From: Opitutia bacterium
GTDB taxonomy: Bacteria; Verrucomicrobiota; Verrucomicrobiia; Opitutales; Opitutaceae
Assembly: GCA_947452315.1 (NCBI GenBank)
Contig: CANGCX010000007.1
Span: 1 to 61,678, forward strand
Length of the DNA stretch: 61,678 bases
Direction: 5' to 3'
This document shows, one piece after another, positions 1-9,003 of this stretch; position 1 is the stretch's first letter; every line of letters begins with the position of its first letter. Both the position numbers and the translations under genes were made by a program. The notes below the pieces were generated by a model. It worked only from the letters and a program-made list of their open reading frames with translations, did no database searches and had not been told where the DNA came from.

Positions 1-1
1 G

Positions 2-370
2 ATCACCGCCTCTCAGGTGAAAAAAGACATCACGCCGTTTAAAGTCGGTGACGGTGTCCGCGTCCACACGAAGGTCCGTGAAGGCGACAAAGAGCGCATC
101 CAGATTTATTCCGGTATTGTCATCGCCCGCAAAGGCGCCGGCATCCACGAGACGTTCACCGTCCGTCGTATCAGCTACGGCGAAGGCGTCGAGCGCGTGT
201 TCCCCGTGAACTCGCCCAACATCGACAAAGTCGAAGTGGAGCGCGAGTCCGAGGTCATGCGTTCCCGTCTATATTACCTGCGCGGTCGCACGGGTAAGGC
301 TGCTGTTTCCGTCAAGGAACGCGAATTCCGCGCCCCGGCCGCTCCTGCTGCACCGGTTGCCGCCAGCTAA
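2..370 (+). CDS. rplS: 50S ribosomal protein L19, 5' end cut by the window
   Basis: Structural protein of the large ribosomal subunit at the interface with the 30S subunit. The reading frame is open from base 2 to the TAA at 368-370, so the true start lies before the window. The visible part carries the L19 pattern: a KDI-P-F--GD-VRVH segment, then [22 protein letters not shown], then a VERVFPV-SP segment and [12 protein letters not shown]. The C-terminus has a short Ala/Pro-rich tail not usual in L19. A GTG at 17 is in frame but lies inside the conserved domain and is not the start. In most bacteria rplS follows trmD and rpsP; those would be just upstream. Confidence 0.96.
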   Translation: MTASQVKKDITPFKVGDGVRVHTKVREGDKERIQIYSGIVIARKGAGIHETFTVRRISYGEGVERVFPVNSPNIDKVEVERESEVMRSRLYYLRGRTGKAAVSVKEREFRAPAAPAAPVAAS

Positions 371-400
371 ATCGTTCTCTAGGACGATGTTTTTTGATCA

Positions 401-428
401 AAGCGAGCCTCGCGGGGCTCGCTTTTTT
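401..428 (+). terminator. Rho-independent terminator after rplS
   Basis: A 9-bp perfect stem (401-409 with 416-424), 6-base loop, running into a T tract at 423-428. It separates the ribosomal protein operon from tkt. Confidence 0.9.
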
Positions 429-491
429 ATGCCCACAAAATCAATTGCTCCCCACACGGGAACTTAGATTAGATCATTCTTTCGTTTAAAC

Positions 492-2480
492 ATGACGCTT
501 CAAACTCATCTTCTAGCCAAAGCCGCTAATCAAGCGCGTGGCCTAGCCATCGACGCTATTCACGCCTGCTCGTCGGGCCACCTCGGTTTGCCATTGGGTG
601 CGGCTGAAATTGGCGCTGTTCTTTATGGCCATGCGCTCGTGCATAATCCGGACCGACCGCGTTGGCTCAACCGCGACCGATTCATCCTCTCGGCCGGTCA
701 CGGTTCAATGTTTCTTTACGGTTGGCTCCACCTAAGCGGCTACGATCTGCCGATCGAACAGGTAAAAAAATTCCGAGCTCTCCACAGCACCACACCTGGA
801 CATCCTGAATTTCACGAAACCCCAGGCGTCGAATGCACCACGGGCCCGCTCGGCCAAGGTATCGGTAATGCCGTCGGTATGGCGCTGTCCGGCAAGATGG
901 CGGCGGCTCGTTTCAACACCGCTGAGCACACGATTTTTGATTATCACGTAGTGTGTCTCGCCGGCGATGGTTGTATGCAGGAAGGCGTCGCCATGGAGGC
1001 GGTCTCTTTCGCGGGCCACCAAAAGCTCGATAACTTGATTCTCATCTATGACTCCAATGACGTCACCCTCGACGCGATGGCTAATAAGACGCAGAGCGAA
1101 AACACCGCCCAGCGCTTCAAGGCGATCGGCTGGGATGTGCAAACCATCGACGGCCACGATCTCGCCGCGGTACTGAAGGCTTACAATAAGGCCAAAAAAT
1201 CTAAGTCCGAAAAACCTCAACTCATCATCGCCAAGACCATCATCGGTAAAGGTATCGCCGAAGTCCAAGGCACCGCTAAAGGTCACGGCGAGGGCGGGGC
1301 TAAATTCTCCGAGACGGCCCGCGCCTCTCTCGGTTTGCCTGCTGATCATTTCCACGTCAGCGACGACGTGCGCGCGTATTTTGCGAATCATAAAGCTCGA
1401 CTCATTCGCAGCTCCAACAAGTGGCACAAGACTCTCAAGGCTTGGCGTGCGGCGAATCCTGAAAAGTCCGCTCTCCTCGATTCGGCCTCGGTTGCTCCGA
1501 GCGCTGCACACCTGTTGGAGAAAACACCACTCTTCGCTCCCGACGTTAAACTCGGCGGCACGCGCGCAGCCGGCCGCGACGTTCTCCAACCGATTGCGAC
1601 CGAACTCCCCTTATTAATCGGTGGTAGCGCCGATCTGTACGGCTCCACCCTCAATCTTATCAACGGAACGCCTGACTTCGATCCGACAAACCGTGGCGGA
1701 CGTAATATCCGCTTCGGCATCCGCGAACACGGCATGGCGGCGATCGCCAACGGCGTCGCATATGATGGTGTTTTCCGCCCCAGCATCGCGACCTTTTTAG
1801 TGTTCGCCGATTACTCGCGTCCGTCGATGCGCATTGCGGCGCTGGCGAAATTGCCGGTGCTTTATATCTATACGCACGATTCCATTGGCGTAGGTGAAGA
1901 CGGTCCTACGCACCAGCCGGTTGAGACGATTTCCTCACTGCGCTTGATTCCGAATCTCGATGTGATTCGCCCCGGTGATCCTGAAGAAACGGCCGGCGCT
2001 TACGCTGCCGCACTCGAACGTACGGACGGACCGACCTTGATCGCTCTCTCACGCCAAGCCGTTCCTGTGTTGAATGACATTCCTCCTCACATCCGTCGTG
2101 CCGGCGTATTGAAGGGTGGCTATGTCGCTCTTCAAGAGACGGCTCCGCTCACGCATATACTGTTGTCCACAGGCAGTGAGCTGCACCTAGCATTGGCTGC
2201 TGCCAAGGAATTGGGTGCCGGTACTCGCGTGGTTTCAATGCCGTGCTGTGAGCGCTTTGATCGCCAATCGCCAGAATACCGTGATAGCATTTTGCCGCCT
2301 TCTTGTCGCGCACGTGTGGCGGTGGAAGCCGGTGTGAGCGGTCTCTGGCGCAAATACGTCGGACTTGATGGCAAGGTTGTCGGGATCGATCGCTTCGGCA
2401 TCAGTGCGCCTGCGCCTCAGGTTTACGCGGAATTGGGTATCACCACGACCGCTGTGGTTGCTGCCGCGCGAGCTTTGTAA
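492..2480 (+). CDS. tkt: transketolase
   Basis: Thiamine-diphosphate enzyme that moves two-carbon ketol units between sugar phosphates in the non-oxidative pentose phosphate pathway; cytoplasmic. At 662 residues it has normal transketolase length. The N-terminal ThDP-binding domain shows [18 protein letters not shown], the [11 protein letters not shown] segment and the ThDP motif GDGCMQEG (about residues 157-164) ending near a DSNDVTLD stretch. The middle pyrimidine-binding domain shows [14 protein letters not shown] (about 405-418), including the catalytic Glu, and [16 protein letters not shown]. The C-terminal domain is present. The ATG at 492 has no Shine-Dalgarno sequence but matches family N-termini. 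It is a single gene between two terminators, so probably monocistronic. Confidence 0.97.
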   Translation: MTLQTHLLAKAANQARGLAIDAIHACSSGHLGLPLGAAEIGAVLYGHALVHNPDRPRWLNRDRFILSAGHGSMFLYGWLHLSGYDLPIEQVKKFRALHSTTPGHPEFHETPGVECTTGPLGQGIGNAVGMALSGKMAAARFNTAEHTIFDYHVVCLAGDGCMQEGVAMEAVSFAGHQKLDNLILIYDSNDVTLDAMANKTQSENTAQRFKAIGWDVQTIDGHDLAAVLKAYNKAKKSKSEKPQLIIAKTIIGKGIAEVQGTAKGHGEGGAKFSETARASLGLPADHFHVSDDVRAYFANHKARLIRSSNKWHKTLKAWRAANPEKSALLDSASVAPSAAHLLEKTPLFAPDVKLGGTRAAGRDVLQPIATELPLLIGGSADLYGSTLNLINGTPDFDPTNRGGRNIRFGIREHGMAAIANGVAYDGVFRPSIATFLVFADYSRPSMRIAALAKLPVLYIYTHDSIGVGEDGPTHQPVETISSLRLIPNLDVIRPGDPEETAGAYAAALERTDGPTLIALSRQAVPVLNDIPPHIRRAGVLKGGYVALQETAPLTHILLSTGSELHLALAAAKELGAGTRVVSMPCCERFDRQSPEYRDSILPPSCRARVAVEAGVSGLWRKYVGLDGKVVGIDRFGISAPAPQVYAELGITTTAVVAAARAL

Positions 2481-2502
2481 TTTAGCCAAGTGATTTTTTA
2501 AC

Positions 2503-2531
2503 AGCCCGCCTCGCTTGAGGCGGGCTTTTTT
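2503..2531 (+). terminator. Rho-independent terminator after tkt
   Basis: Perfect 10-bp stem (2503-2512 with 2517-2526), 4-base loop gctt, then a run of T to 2531. Twenty-odd bases after the tkt stop codon. Confidence 0.92.
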
Positions 2532-2629
2532 GCGCGCATTTTTTCGGCGGGATCAGGTAGCTGGCTCAATCTACGGAGGCTTCAATTATTGCTGTGATTT
2601 AATATTTTGGTCCGAAAAAGTTGCTTTTT

Positions 2630-2647
2630 TAGTTAGCCGCCTAACTA
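2630..2647. promoter_or_regulatory. perfect inverted repeat, probable MarR operator
   Basis: TAGTTAG (2630-2636), CCGC, CTAACTA (2641-2647): seven-base arms with a four-base spacer, 36 bases before the ATG of the MarR gene. Size and symmetry fit a MarR-family dimer site, and the position suits autorepression of the regulator and efflux operon. The symmetry is seen directly; binding is inferred. Confidence 0.65.
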
Positions 2648-2683
2648 TCTGCTTTCTGACTATATTTCCTGACGACTCCAGCC

Positions 2684-3268
2684 ATGCCCCTTCTCCTTCT
2701 CAAAGATCTGCCCCGCTACGAGTGTTTACTCGAAGGCGCCAAGGTATTTCCCGAGTTGGATCCTTCGGCATGTGAAGCGTATCTGCATTTATTGCGTGCA
2801 GGTGATGAAGTGTTTTCCGTGACCGAGCGAAATTTAGCGGAGCATACCATTTCCCAAGGTCGTTTTGGCGTGCTTATGTTGCTTTGGAATTCCACACAGC
2901 GACGCACGAGCACGGGTCATACCGTCGAACCGTGCCGTCCGGCGGGCCCACGCACACCGGCTGAGTTGGCTGATGCAGCGGGGGTGACACGAGCGACTAT
3001 GACCGGATTGATCGATACGTTGGAACGCGATGGCTTGGTTCGACGTGAGCCTGATCCGGATGACCGTCGCATGATGTCTGTGCGGCTGACGCCTAAGGCC
3101 GATGCTTTTGTGGCCGCGTTGCTACCAGCGCATTTTCAGATTATGGCGCGTTTGATGGCTCCGCTCTCAGAAACCGAGCGCAAGACGTTGGTGGCGCTGC
3201 TGACAAAGATTTTGCAATCGGCTAGCGAGTTGACCGCGACCGCACCTGTGCTGTCTGCGTCCTCGTAA
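2684..3268 (+). CDS. MarR-family transcriptional regulator
   Basis: Winged-helix repressor likely controlling the efflux genes that follow. At 194 residues it is longer than the usual 140-160. The N-terminal 60 residues are helical. The winged helix follows at about residues 95-145: a recognition region AELADAAGVTRATMTGLIDTLERDG, then the wing with EPDPDDRRMM, where DxRxx is the MarR hallmark. A C-terminal dimerisation helix ends the protein. A Thr/Arg/Pro-rich insert of about 20 residues (near 72-92) separates the first helices from the HTH. The ATG at 2684 follows a dyad at 2630-2647. The adaptor gene begins 32 bases after its stop, so the four genes to 8877 probably form one operon. The ligand cannot be told from the sequence. 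Confidence 0.9.
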   Translation: MPLLLLKDLPRYECLLEGAKVFPELDPSACEAYLHLLRAGDEVFSVTERNLAEHTISQGRFGVLMLLWNSTQRRTSTGHTVEPCRPAGPRTPAELADAAGVTRATMTGLIDTLERDGLVRREPDPDDRRMMSVRLTPKADAFVAALLPAHFQIMARLMAPLSETERKTLVALLTKILQSASELTATAPVLSASS

Positions 3269-3300
3269 ATTTTACACCAAATTTTTTTAATCATCCATCT

Positions 3301-4419
3301 ATGTTCAAGAAATTCCTCATCGCATTCGCCGGTTTTGCCGTCGTCGTAGCCGCGCTTGGCGCGGTCAAAGTTGCTCAAATCAAGGAAATATCCTCGATTT
3401 CGCATGCGCAGCCTCCCAGCGCAATTACGACCTACGAGGCCAAAGCGGTCGCCTGGCAACCCGTGTTGAATGCTATCGGTACGCTAGCTCCCGTGCAGGG
3501 ACTCACTGTTTCAGCTGATGCTGATGGGGTGATCTCCAAGATCGCCGTTGAAAATGGCGCTACCGTTAAAAGCGGAGACATCCTCTTTGAGTTAGATACC
3601 AGCGTCGAAGTGGCTCAACTCGCTTCCAGCGAAGCGCGCGCTGCTCTCGCTAAATTGCAACTTGAACGGGCCACTGAACTCTCGACCAAAAATAGTATCA
3701 GCAAAGCCGAACTTGATGCCGCCATCGCTCAACTTGATCAGATCACCGCTGATGTCGCGGCTCTACGCGCCACCATCCAACGCAAGCGGGTTCGCGCCCC
3801 ATTCGAAGGCCGCCTCGGTATCCGGCTCGTGAACGTCGGTCAGTTCGTGGCTCGCGGTCGAGCGTTGGTGCCGTTACAGAAACTTGATCCGATTTATGTG
3901 AATTTTAATGTTCCGCAGCGCCACCTTTCTGAGCTCAACGTCGGTCAAAACGTATCCTTAACGGTTGATGCCTATGCGACGCCTTTTCCTGGCGCCATCG
4001 CAGCAATTAATTCCGAAGTCGATGCGAGTACGCGCAACATTTCTGTACAGGCGCTGATCGCCAATCCGCAGGAGAAATTACGCGCCGGTATGTTCGCCCA
4101 AGTAGCCATCGAGCTACCTATAGGTACCCCTCAAGTTGTTTTGCCAGCGACCGCTATCGCCTATGCTCCCTACGGCAATTCCGTGTTTATCGTCGAGCAG
4201 ATGAAAGACGCCGCCGGTAAAAACTACCTCGGTGTTCGTCAGCAGATCGTGCGAGTCGGCGCTACGCGTGGTGATCTTGTAGCCATCACCGACGGCGTGA
4301 AACCCGGCGAGCTGGTCGCCACGGCTGGTATTTTTAAACTGCGCAATGGCGCGGCGGTGCAGATCAATAATGCCGCCCAACCTTCCTCAAGCTCATCGCC
4401 TAAGCCCAATAACACCTGA
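3301..4419 (+). CDS. RND efflux periplasmic adaptor subunit (HlyD/MFP family)
   Basis: Periplasmic adaptor joining the inner-membrane RND pump to the outer-membrane channel. 372 residues. It has an N-terminal membrane anchor or signal (about residues 4-22, FLIAFAGFAVVVAALGAV). A lipoyl-like half motif follows (near 70-100, GVISKIAVENGATVKSGD), then a short helical hairpin (about 105-160), the second lipoyl half (VRAPFEGRLGIRLVNVGQ), a beta-barrel domain and a membrane-proximal domain. The end is Ser/Pro/Asn-rich. No lipobox cysteine is visible, so it is anchored by the N-terminal helix. No Shine-Dalgarno precedes the ATG. It lies 30 bases before the pump gene and belongs to the MexE/MdtA-type family; the substrate is unknown. 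Confidence 0.93.
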   Translation: MFKKFLIAFAGFAVVVAALGAVKVAQIKEISSISHAQPPSAITTYEAKAVAWQPVLNAIGTLAPVQGLTVSADADGVISKIAVENGATVKSGDILFELDTSVEVAQLASSEARAALAKLQLERATELSTKNSISKAELDAAIAQLDQITADVAALRATIQRKRVRAPFEGRLGIRLVNVGQFVARGRALVPLQKLDPIYVNFNVPQRHLSELNVGQNVSLTVDAYATPFPGAIAAINSEVDASTRNISVQALIANPQEKLRAGMFAQVAIELPIGTPQVVLPATAIAYAPYGNSVFIVEQMKDAAGKNYLGVRQQIVRVGATRGDLVAITDGVKPGELVATAGIFKLRNGAAVQINNAAQPSSSSSPKPNNT

Positions 4420-4449
4420 TCGCGCTAACGTCGCCGAGGGCTCTCTCCC

Positions 4450-7400
4450 ATGTTAAATAAAAGTTTTACAGACCTGTTCATTCGCAAGCCCGTTATCGCG
4501 CTCGTGGTGAACATCGTCATTCTGGTGGTTGGTTTAGTGGCCTACACCAAACTCAACACGCGTCAGTATCCGCGCAGTGATAGTGCCGTTGTAAACGTCA
4601 CGACCATCTACTTCGGGGCCAGCGCCGATACCGTGCGCGGGTACATAACAACGCAGTTGGAACGCGTCATTTCCAGTGCTGACGGCATTGATTATATTGA
4701 ATCTACCAGCAGCGCCGGTATCAGCACGATTAAAGTTTACCTACGTCTCAACTACGACACCAACGCCGCGCTCGCTCAGATAAGTTCTAAGATCGACCAA
4801 GTGCGCAATGAACTGCCACCTGAATCCGAGACCCCGACGATCAACGTCGAAACTTCGGACAGCCAGTTCGCCTCCGCTTATTTGAGTTTTTATTCGGACA
4901 CCCTCGATCAAAATCAAATCACCGACTATCTGAACCGCATGGTGCAGCCGCGACTTTCCTCTGTGAAGGGCGTGCAACGCGCCGACGTTCTTGGTGGACG
5001 TGTATTTGCGATGCGTATCTGGCTAAAACCGGATCAACTTGCGGCTCGTGGTATTAGCCCGGCCGAAGTACGTCTCGCGCTCCAAGCTAATAACGCCCTT
5101 GCGGCCGTCGGTGCTACTAAAGGTTCCATGCTTAGCGTGAGTCTGGTGGCCAACACCGATTTGAAAAGTGTGGACGAGTTTAAGAAACTCGTAGTCGCCC
5201 AACGTAACGGTACGATCATCCGTCTCTCCGACGTCGCTGAAGTCGTCCTCGGGGCCGAAGATTATAACACCGAAGTGCGCTTCGGTGGACAGACCGCGAC
5301 CTTTATGGGTATCTGGGTTCTGCCTACGGAAAGTACAGTCGAAGTCATTAAGCGCGTTCGCGCTACAATGCCCGAAATTGAACGCGCCTTACCCGCTGGG
5401 TTGAAAGTTAAAATCGCCTACGACGCCACGAAATACATCGACGATGCGCTCACCGAGATTTTGCGCACCTTGATCGAAACGCTCGTTATCGTAATGCTCG
5501 TGATTTTTTTATTCATGGGCTCGTTGCGCTCAGTGCTCATTCCGATTGTGGCAATGCCTCTTTCGTTGGTCGGTGCGATGGTTCTCATGCTCGCCTTCGG
5601 CTTCACGATCAACCTATTGACACTTCTAGCGATCGTACTCGCCGTCGGTATCGTGGTCGACGACGCCATTGTCGTAGTCGAAAATATCGAGCGCCACATC
5701 CGTGAAGGTAAAGTACCGGTGGAGGCGGCCATCCTGGGTGCTCGTGAACTCGTGGGGCCGGTTATCTCTATGACCATTACGCTTGCGGCCGTTTATGCGC
5801 CTATCGCGTTTCAAGGCGGACTAACAGGTGCTTTATTTCGCGAATTCGCAATGACGCTCGCCGGCGCGGTCGCCGTCTCGGGTTTTGTGGCTCTCACGCT
5901 TTCGCCGATGATGAGCGCTTATTTACTTAAGGATCACGATCACGAGGAGGCCGGACTGAGCGGACGGATTAACCGTATATTTGACCGAGTGCGTGATCGT
6001 TATGAACGCATGATCGGAGCTAGCCTCGGCTGGGTTCCTGTGACAATTACGGGAGCGGTTTTACTGACTTTGTTGCTCGTACCGTTTTTCATGTTTGCCC
6101 AGCGCGAACTCGCGCCAAAGGAGGACCAAGGCGTGGTGTTTAGTATTCTTCAGCCTTCACCCACATCCACGATAGATCAGAACGTGATGTTCGCCGCGCA
6201 GGTGCAGAAAATGTTCACAAGCATTCCCGAGTACGAAAATTCCTTTCAACTTACCGGTGCGACTTTTGGTTTTTCGGGTGTGATTTTAAAGCCTTGGTCC
6301 GAGCGTAAGCGTTCTTCCATTCAAATTCAGGAGGCGCTGCAAGCCCCTGCTGCGACTGTCGCGGGGCTCAATGTCATCGTGACGACACCCGAACCTTTGC
6401 CCTCGGGCGGTCAGTTTCCGATCGAATTGGTAATTCGTTCGACGGCTGATCATCGCGAGATGATGGACTACGCGACCCAATTGGTGATTTACGCTAACAC
6501 CGAGGCCAACGCTGCTGGCGGTGCGCCCACGTTTTATTTTGCGGATAGCGATTTGAAATTTGATTTACCGCAGGTCGAAGTGCAGATCGATAAAGACAAA
6601 GTCGCCTCGATGGGTCTTAATCTAAGTGATGTGGCCCGCGATCTCGGTTCGATGCTGGGCGGCGGTTATGTTAACCGCTTCGTTAACGATGGCCGCAGTT
6701 ACCGTGTCATTCCTCAAGTCGAGCGTGGTCAACGCCTCAACGCCGATCAACTCCTCGATTACCACGTGCGCGGGCCTGGTGGGCAATTGATTCCCTTGGC
6801 TTCAATAGCTTCGCTGAAATCAACGGTGCAACCCCGCTCGCTCAATCGCTTCCAACAACTCAACTCCGTGAAAATCACGGGCGTTGGCCCCAGTATAGAT
6901 TTGGCGCTCAAGAAACTCGAGGCCAAGGCCGCAGAAATTTTACCTCCCGGTTACTCCATCGATTACGGTGGTCAATCTCGGCAATTGCGCATGGAAGGGA
7001 ACGCTCTCTGGAAAGCGGCGGTTCTGGCCGTCATCTTGATCTTTCTTGTGCTAGCGGCGCAGTTTAACAGCTTCCGCGATCCGTTCATTATCTTGCTCGG
7101 TTCCGTACCGCTGGCCTTGGTGGGCGCACTCGTGCCTATTTTTCTCTGGAAAACCTCGCTCAATATTTATTCCCAGATCGGCCTTATTACATTGGTTGGT
7201 TTGATCGCTAAAAACGGCATCTTGATCGTCGAATTTGCCAACACTCTACAAGAGGAAGGTATCGCCAAACGTGATGCCATCCGACGTGCAGCCGCGACGC
7301 GTCTGCGTCCCGTTTTGATGACCTCTGCGGCGACCGTTTTTGGTCATGTCATGTTGATTTTTGTGACGGGTCCAGGTGCAGCCGCGCGTAACAGCATCGG

Positions 7401-7545
7401 CTGGGTGCTCGTGATTGGCATGGCGGTCGGCACTATTTTCACCCTCTACGTTGTGCCCGCTTTTTACATGCTCATCGCTCGTGATCAGGCCAAGATTCGC
7501 CAATATTCACCCGCGGCTACCGCCGCTGCTTCGCTCAATCATTAA
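4450..7545 (+). CDS. RND multidrug efflux pump, inner-membrane transporter (HAE-1 type)
   Basis: Proton-driven inner-membrane trimer that exports hydrophobic compounds through the adaptor and the TolC-like channel. 1,031 residues, normal for AcrB/MexF-type pumps. TM1 lies near the N-terminus (PVIALVVNIVILVVGLVAY). A first periplasmic loop follows, then TM2-TM6 with the proton-relay motif GIVVDDAIVVVENIERH, whose paired Asp match the AcrB TM4 aspartates. The second loop and TM8-TM12 follow, with IGLITLVGLIAKNGILIVEFAN. The paired Asp and the length place it in the hydrophobe/amphiphile group, not the heavy-metal group. It lies 30 bases after the adaptor and 12 before the channel gene. Confidence 0.96.
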   Translation: MLNKSFTDLFIRKPVIALVVNIVILVVGLVAYTKLNTRQYPRSDSAVVNVTTIYFGASADTVRGYITTQLERVISSADGIDYIESTSSAGISTIKVYLRLNYDTNAALAQISSKIDQVRNELPPESETPTINVETSDSQFASAYLSFYSDTLDQNQITDYLNRMVQPRLSSVKGVQRADVLGGRVFAMRIWLKPDQLAARGISPAEVRLALQANNALAAVGATKGSMLSVSLVANTDLKSVDEFKKLVVAQRNGTIIRLSDVAEVVLGAEDYNTEVRFGGQTATFMGIWVLPTESTVEVIKRVRATMPEIERALPAGLKVKIAYDATKYIDDALTEILRTLIETLVIVMLVIFLFMGSLRSVLIPIVAMPLSLVGAMVLMLAFGFTINLLTLLAIVLAVGIVVDDAIVVVENIERHIREGKVPVEAAILGARELVGPVISMTITLAAVYAPIAFQGGLTGALFREFAMTLAGAVAVSGFVALTLSPMMSAYLLKDHDHEEAGLSGRINRIFDRVRDRYERMIGASLGWVPVTITGAVLLTLLLVPFFMFAQRELAPKEDQGVVFSILQPSPTSTIDQNVMFAAQVQKMFTSIPEYENSFQLTGATFGFSGVILKPWSERKRSSIQIQEALQAPAATVAGLNVIVTTPEPLPSGGQFPIELVIRSTADHREMMDYATQLVIYANTEANAAGGAPTFYFADSDLKFDLPQVEVQIDKDKVASMGLNLSDVARDLGSMLGGGYVNRFVNDGRSYRVIPQVERGQRLNADQLLDYHVRGPGGQLIPLASIASLKSTVQPRSLNRFQQLNSVKITGVGPSIDLALKKLEAKAAEILPPGYSIDYGGQSRQLRMEGNALWKAAVLAVILIFLVLAAQFNSFRDPFIILLGSVPLALVGALVPIFLWKTSLNIYSQIGLITLVGLIAKNGILIVEFANTLQEEGIAKRDAIRRAAATRLRPVLMTSAATVFGHVMLIFVTGPGAAARNSIGWVLVIGMAVGTIFTLYVVPAFYMLIARDQAKIRQYSPAATAAASLNH

Positions 7546-7557
7546 TTTTATTTTGTC

Positions 7558-8877
7558 ATGAAAAACTATCGTTTTTGCTCTTTTCTGTTTATCGCCAGCT
7601 CATGTTTATTTGCCCAATCGGCTGCGCCTCAGGTGCCCGACACGCTCGATTTACCCACGGCGTTGCGCTTCGCACTGGATAATAATTTCGCCATTCGTCA
7701 GGCTCGCGAACGCATCAAACAGCAGGAGGGCGTGATCGTCGAAGTGAAGGCTCGCTCCATCCCTAATGTCTCGGCTAACGGCGCCTACCAACTCAATGAG
7801 AAAGATATTTCTCAGAGTTTGCCCTCCAGCGACCGCTATTGGTCTCTCAGCCTCACGGCGTCGCAAACCCTCTACGCAGGTGGTGGCGTGCGTGCTTCGA
7901 TCAAAAGCACCGAACTCACGCGTGAGGCGGCTTTACTCGAACTCAAAGGCATTGTGAATGAAGCGCTTCTTGATGTGCGCATCAAATTTTACGACATACT
8001 GCTCGCTCGTGAAAAAATAAAAGTCCAAGAATCGAATGTAGAGCTGCTTCGCCAACAGTTGAAAAACGTCACCGATCGTTACGACGCGGGCACGGTTTCT
8101 GCCTTTGAAAAACTCCGCGCTGAGGTGGCCTTGGCCAACGCACAAGTACCGCTCATTAGCGCGCGTAACGCTTACCGCCTTGCCGCGGAAGCCCTACGTC
8201 AATCACTCGGTTTTGCGACCATTTCCCAGGAAAGTTTGCGCAAACTTCCCGTGTTCGAAGGGTCGCTTGAATTTGTACCCGTAAGTTATGAGCTGCAGTC
8301 TGCGCTTGATGCCGCACGAGCGGGTCGGCCAGAGCTCGCCCGTCTCGCCAAGCTCGCCGATGCTCGTACTGAGTCCATCGCCTCCGCCAAGGCCAATCGT
8401 CAACCAAGTCTCTCCGCTGTCGGTGGCTGGCAACTGCGCAAAGGTGCAACCGATTCATTTGGTGATTCCCGCGACGGCTGGCTCGTTGGTCTCCAATCGC
8501 AATGGAATATATTCGACGGTGCGGCGACCAGCGGCCGTGTTGCTCAAGCTCGCTCCGCGCTTGAACAAGCCCGCCTAAATCTCGGTGAAACCAGCCTGCT
8601 GATTGATGTAGAAGTGCGTCGCGCACTCTCATCACTGCAAGAGGCCACGGAACTGGCTGATGCTTCGCAGAAAGTCGTGGCCCAAGCCGAAGAAAGCCTC
8701 CGTCTCGCTAATGCACGTTACAGCGCGGGCACTGCCACCCAGCTCGACGTTCTGCAGTCTCAAGTCGATCTCACGACAGCCCGCACCAATCAAATTCAAG
8801 CCTACTACAGCTACAACATCGCGGTCGCCCGCGTACGTAAAGCGATCGGCCAGCCTGATGCGGTCGTTGTTAACTAA
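7558..8877 (+). CDS. TolC-family outer-membrane efflux channel
   Basis: Outer-membrane channel completing the tripartite pump. 439 residues with an N-terminal signal peptide (FCSFLFIASSCLFAQS, probable cleavage after about residue 20). Two outer-membrane-efflux repeats follow, each with a long coiled coil (about 130-220 and 340-430). The second repeat ends with the typical NARYSAGTATQLDVLQSQVDL segment. There is a Cys at residue 16, but no convincing lipobox (the context is ASSCLFAQ), so lipidation as in OprM is uncertain. It is the last gene of the marR-adaptor-pump-channel group. No terminator is seen in the 120 bases after it. Confidence 0.94.
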   Translation: MKNYRFCSFLFIASSCLFAQSAAPQVPDTLDLPTALRFALDNNFAIRQARERIKQQEGVIVEVKARSIPNVSANGAYQLNEKDISQSLPSSDRYWSLSLTASQTLYAGGGVRASIKSTELTREAALLELKGIVNEALLDVRIKFYDILLAREKIKVQESNVELLRQQLKNVTDRYDAGTVSAFEKLRAEVALANAQVPLISARNAYRLAAEALRQSLGFATISQESLRKLPVFEGSLEFVPVSYELQSALDAARAGRPELARLAKLADARTESIASAKANRQPSLSAVGGWQLRKGATDSFGDSRDGWLVGLQSQWNIFDGAATSGRVAQARSALEQARLNLGETSLLIDVEVRRALSSLQEATELADASQKVVAQAEESLRLANARYSAGTATQLDVLQSQVDLTTARTNQIQAYYSYNIAVARVRKAIGQPDAVVVN

Positions 8878-8913
8878 GTAATCGGGCCTAAGGACTCGGT
8901 GCTTTCAGTTTTC

Positions 8914-9003
8914 ATGGGCTCACATCAACCGGGAGTGGGCGTTCAAGTCGTTTGGTTTCTTGCAACTCTTCCTCGGGTGTTGGGTCCTCTTATTCGCGTA
9001 TGA
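8914..9003 (+). other. possible 29-codon upstream ORF overlapping the AsmA-like gene
   Basis: ATG at 8914 opens 29 codons and stops at the TGA 9001-9003, which overlaps the ATG of the next gene as ATGA. It could be a leader or coupling peptide, or chance. The product is hydrophobic in its second half. There is no Shine-Dalgarno and no homology is recognised. Confidence 0.2.

Noticed and set aside
17-370. GTG at 17 as the rplS start
   Set aside because: It lies inside the conserved L19 domain; the frame stays open upstream to the window edge.
732-1589. 285-codon open frame antisense to tkt
   Set aside because: Shadow of the transketolase reading frame; no recognisable protein.
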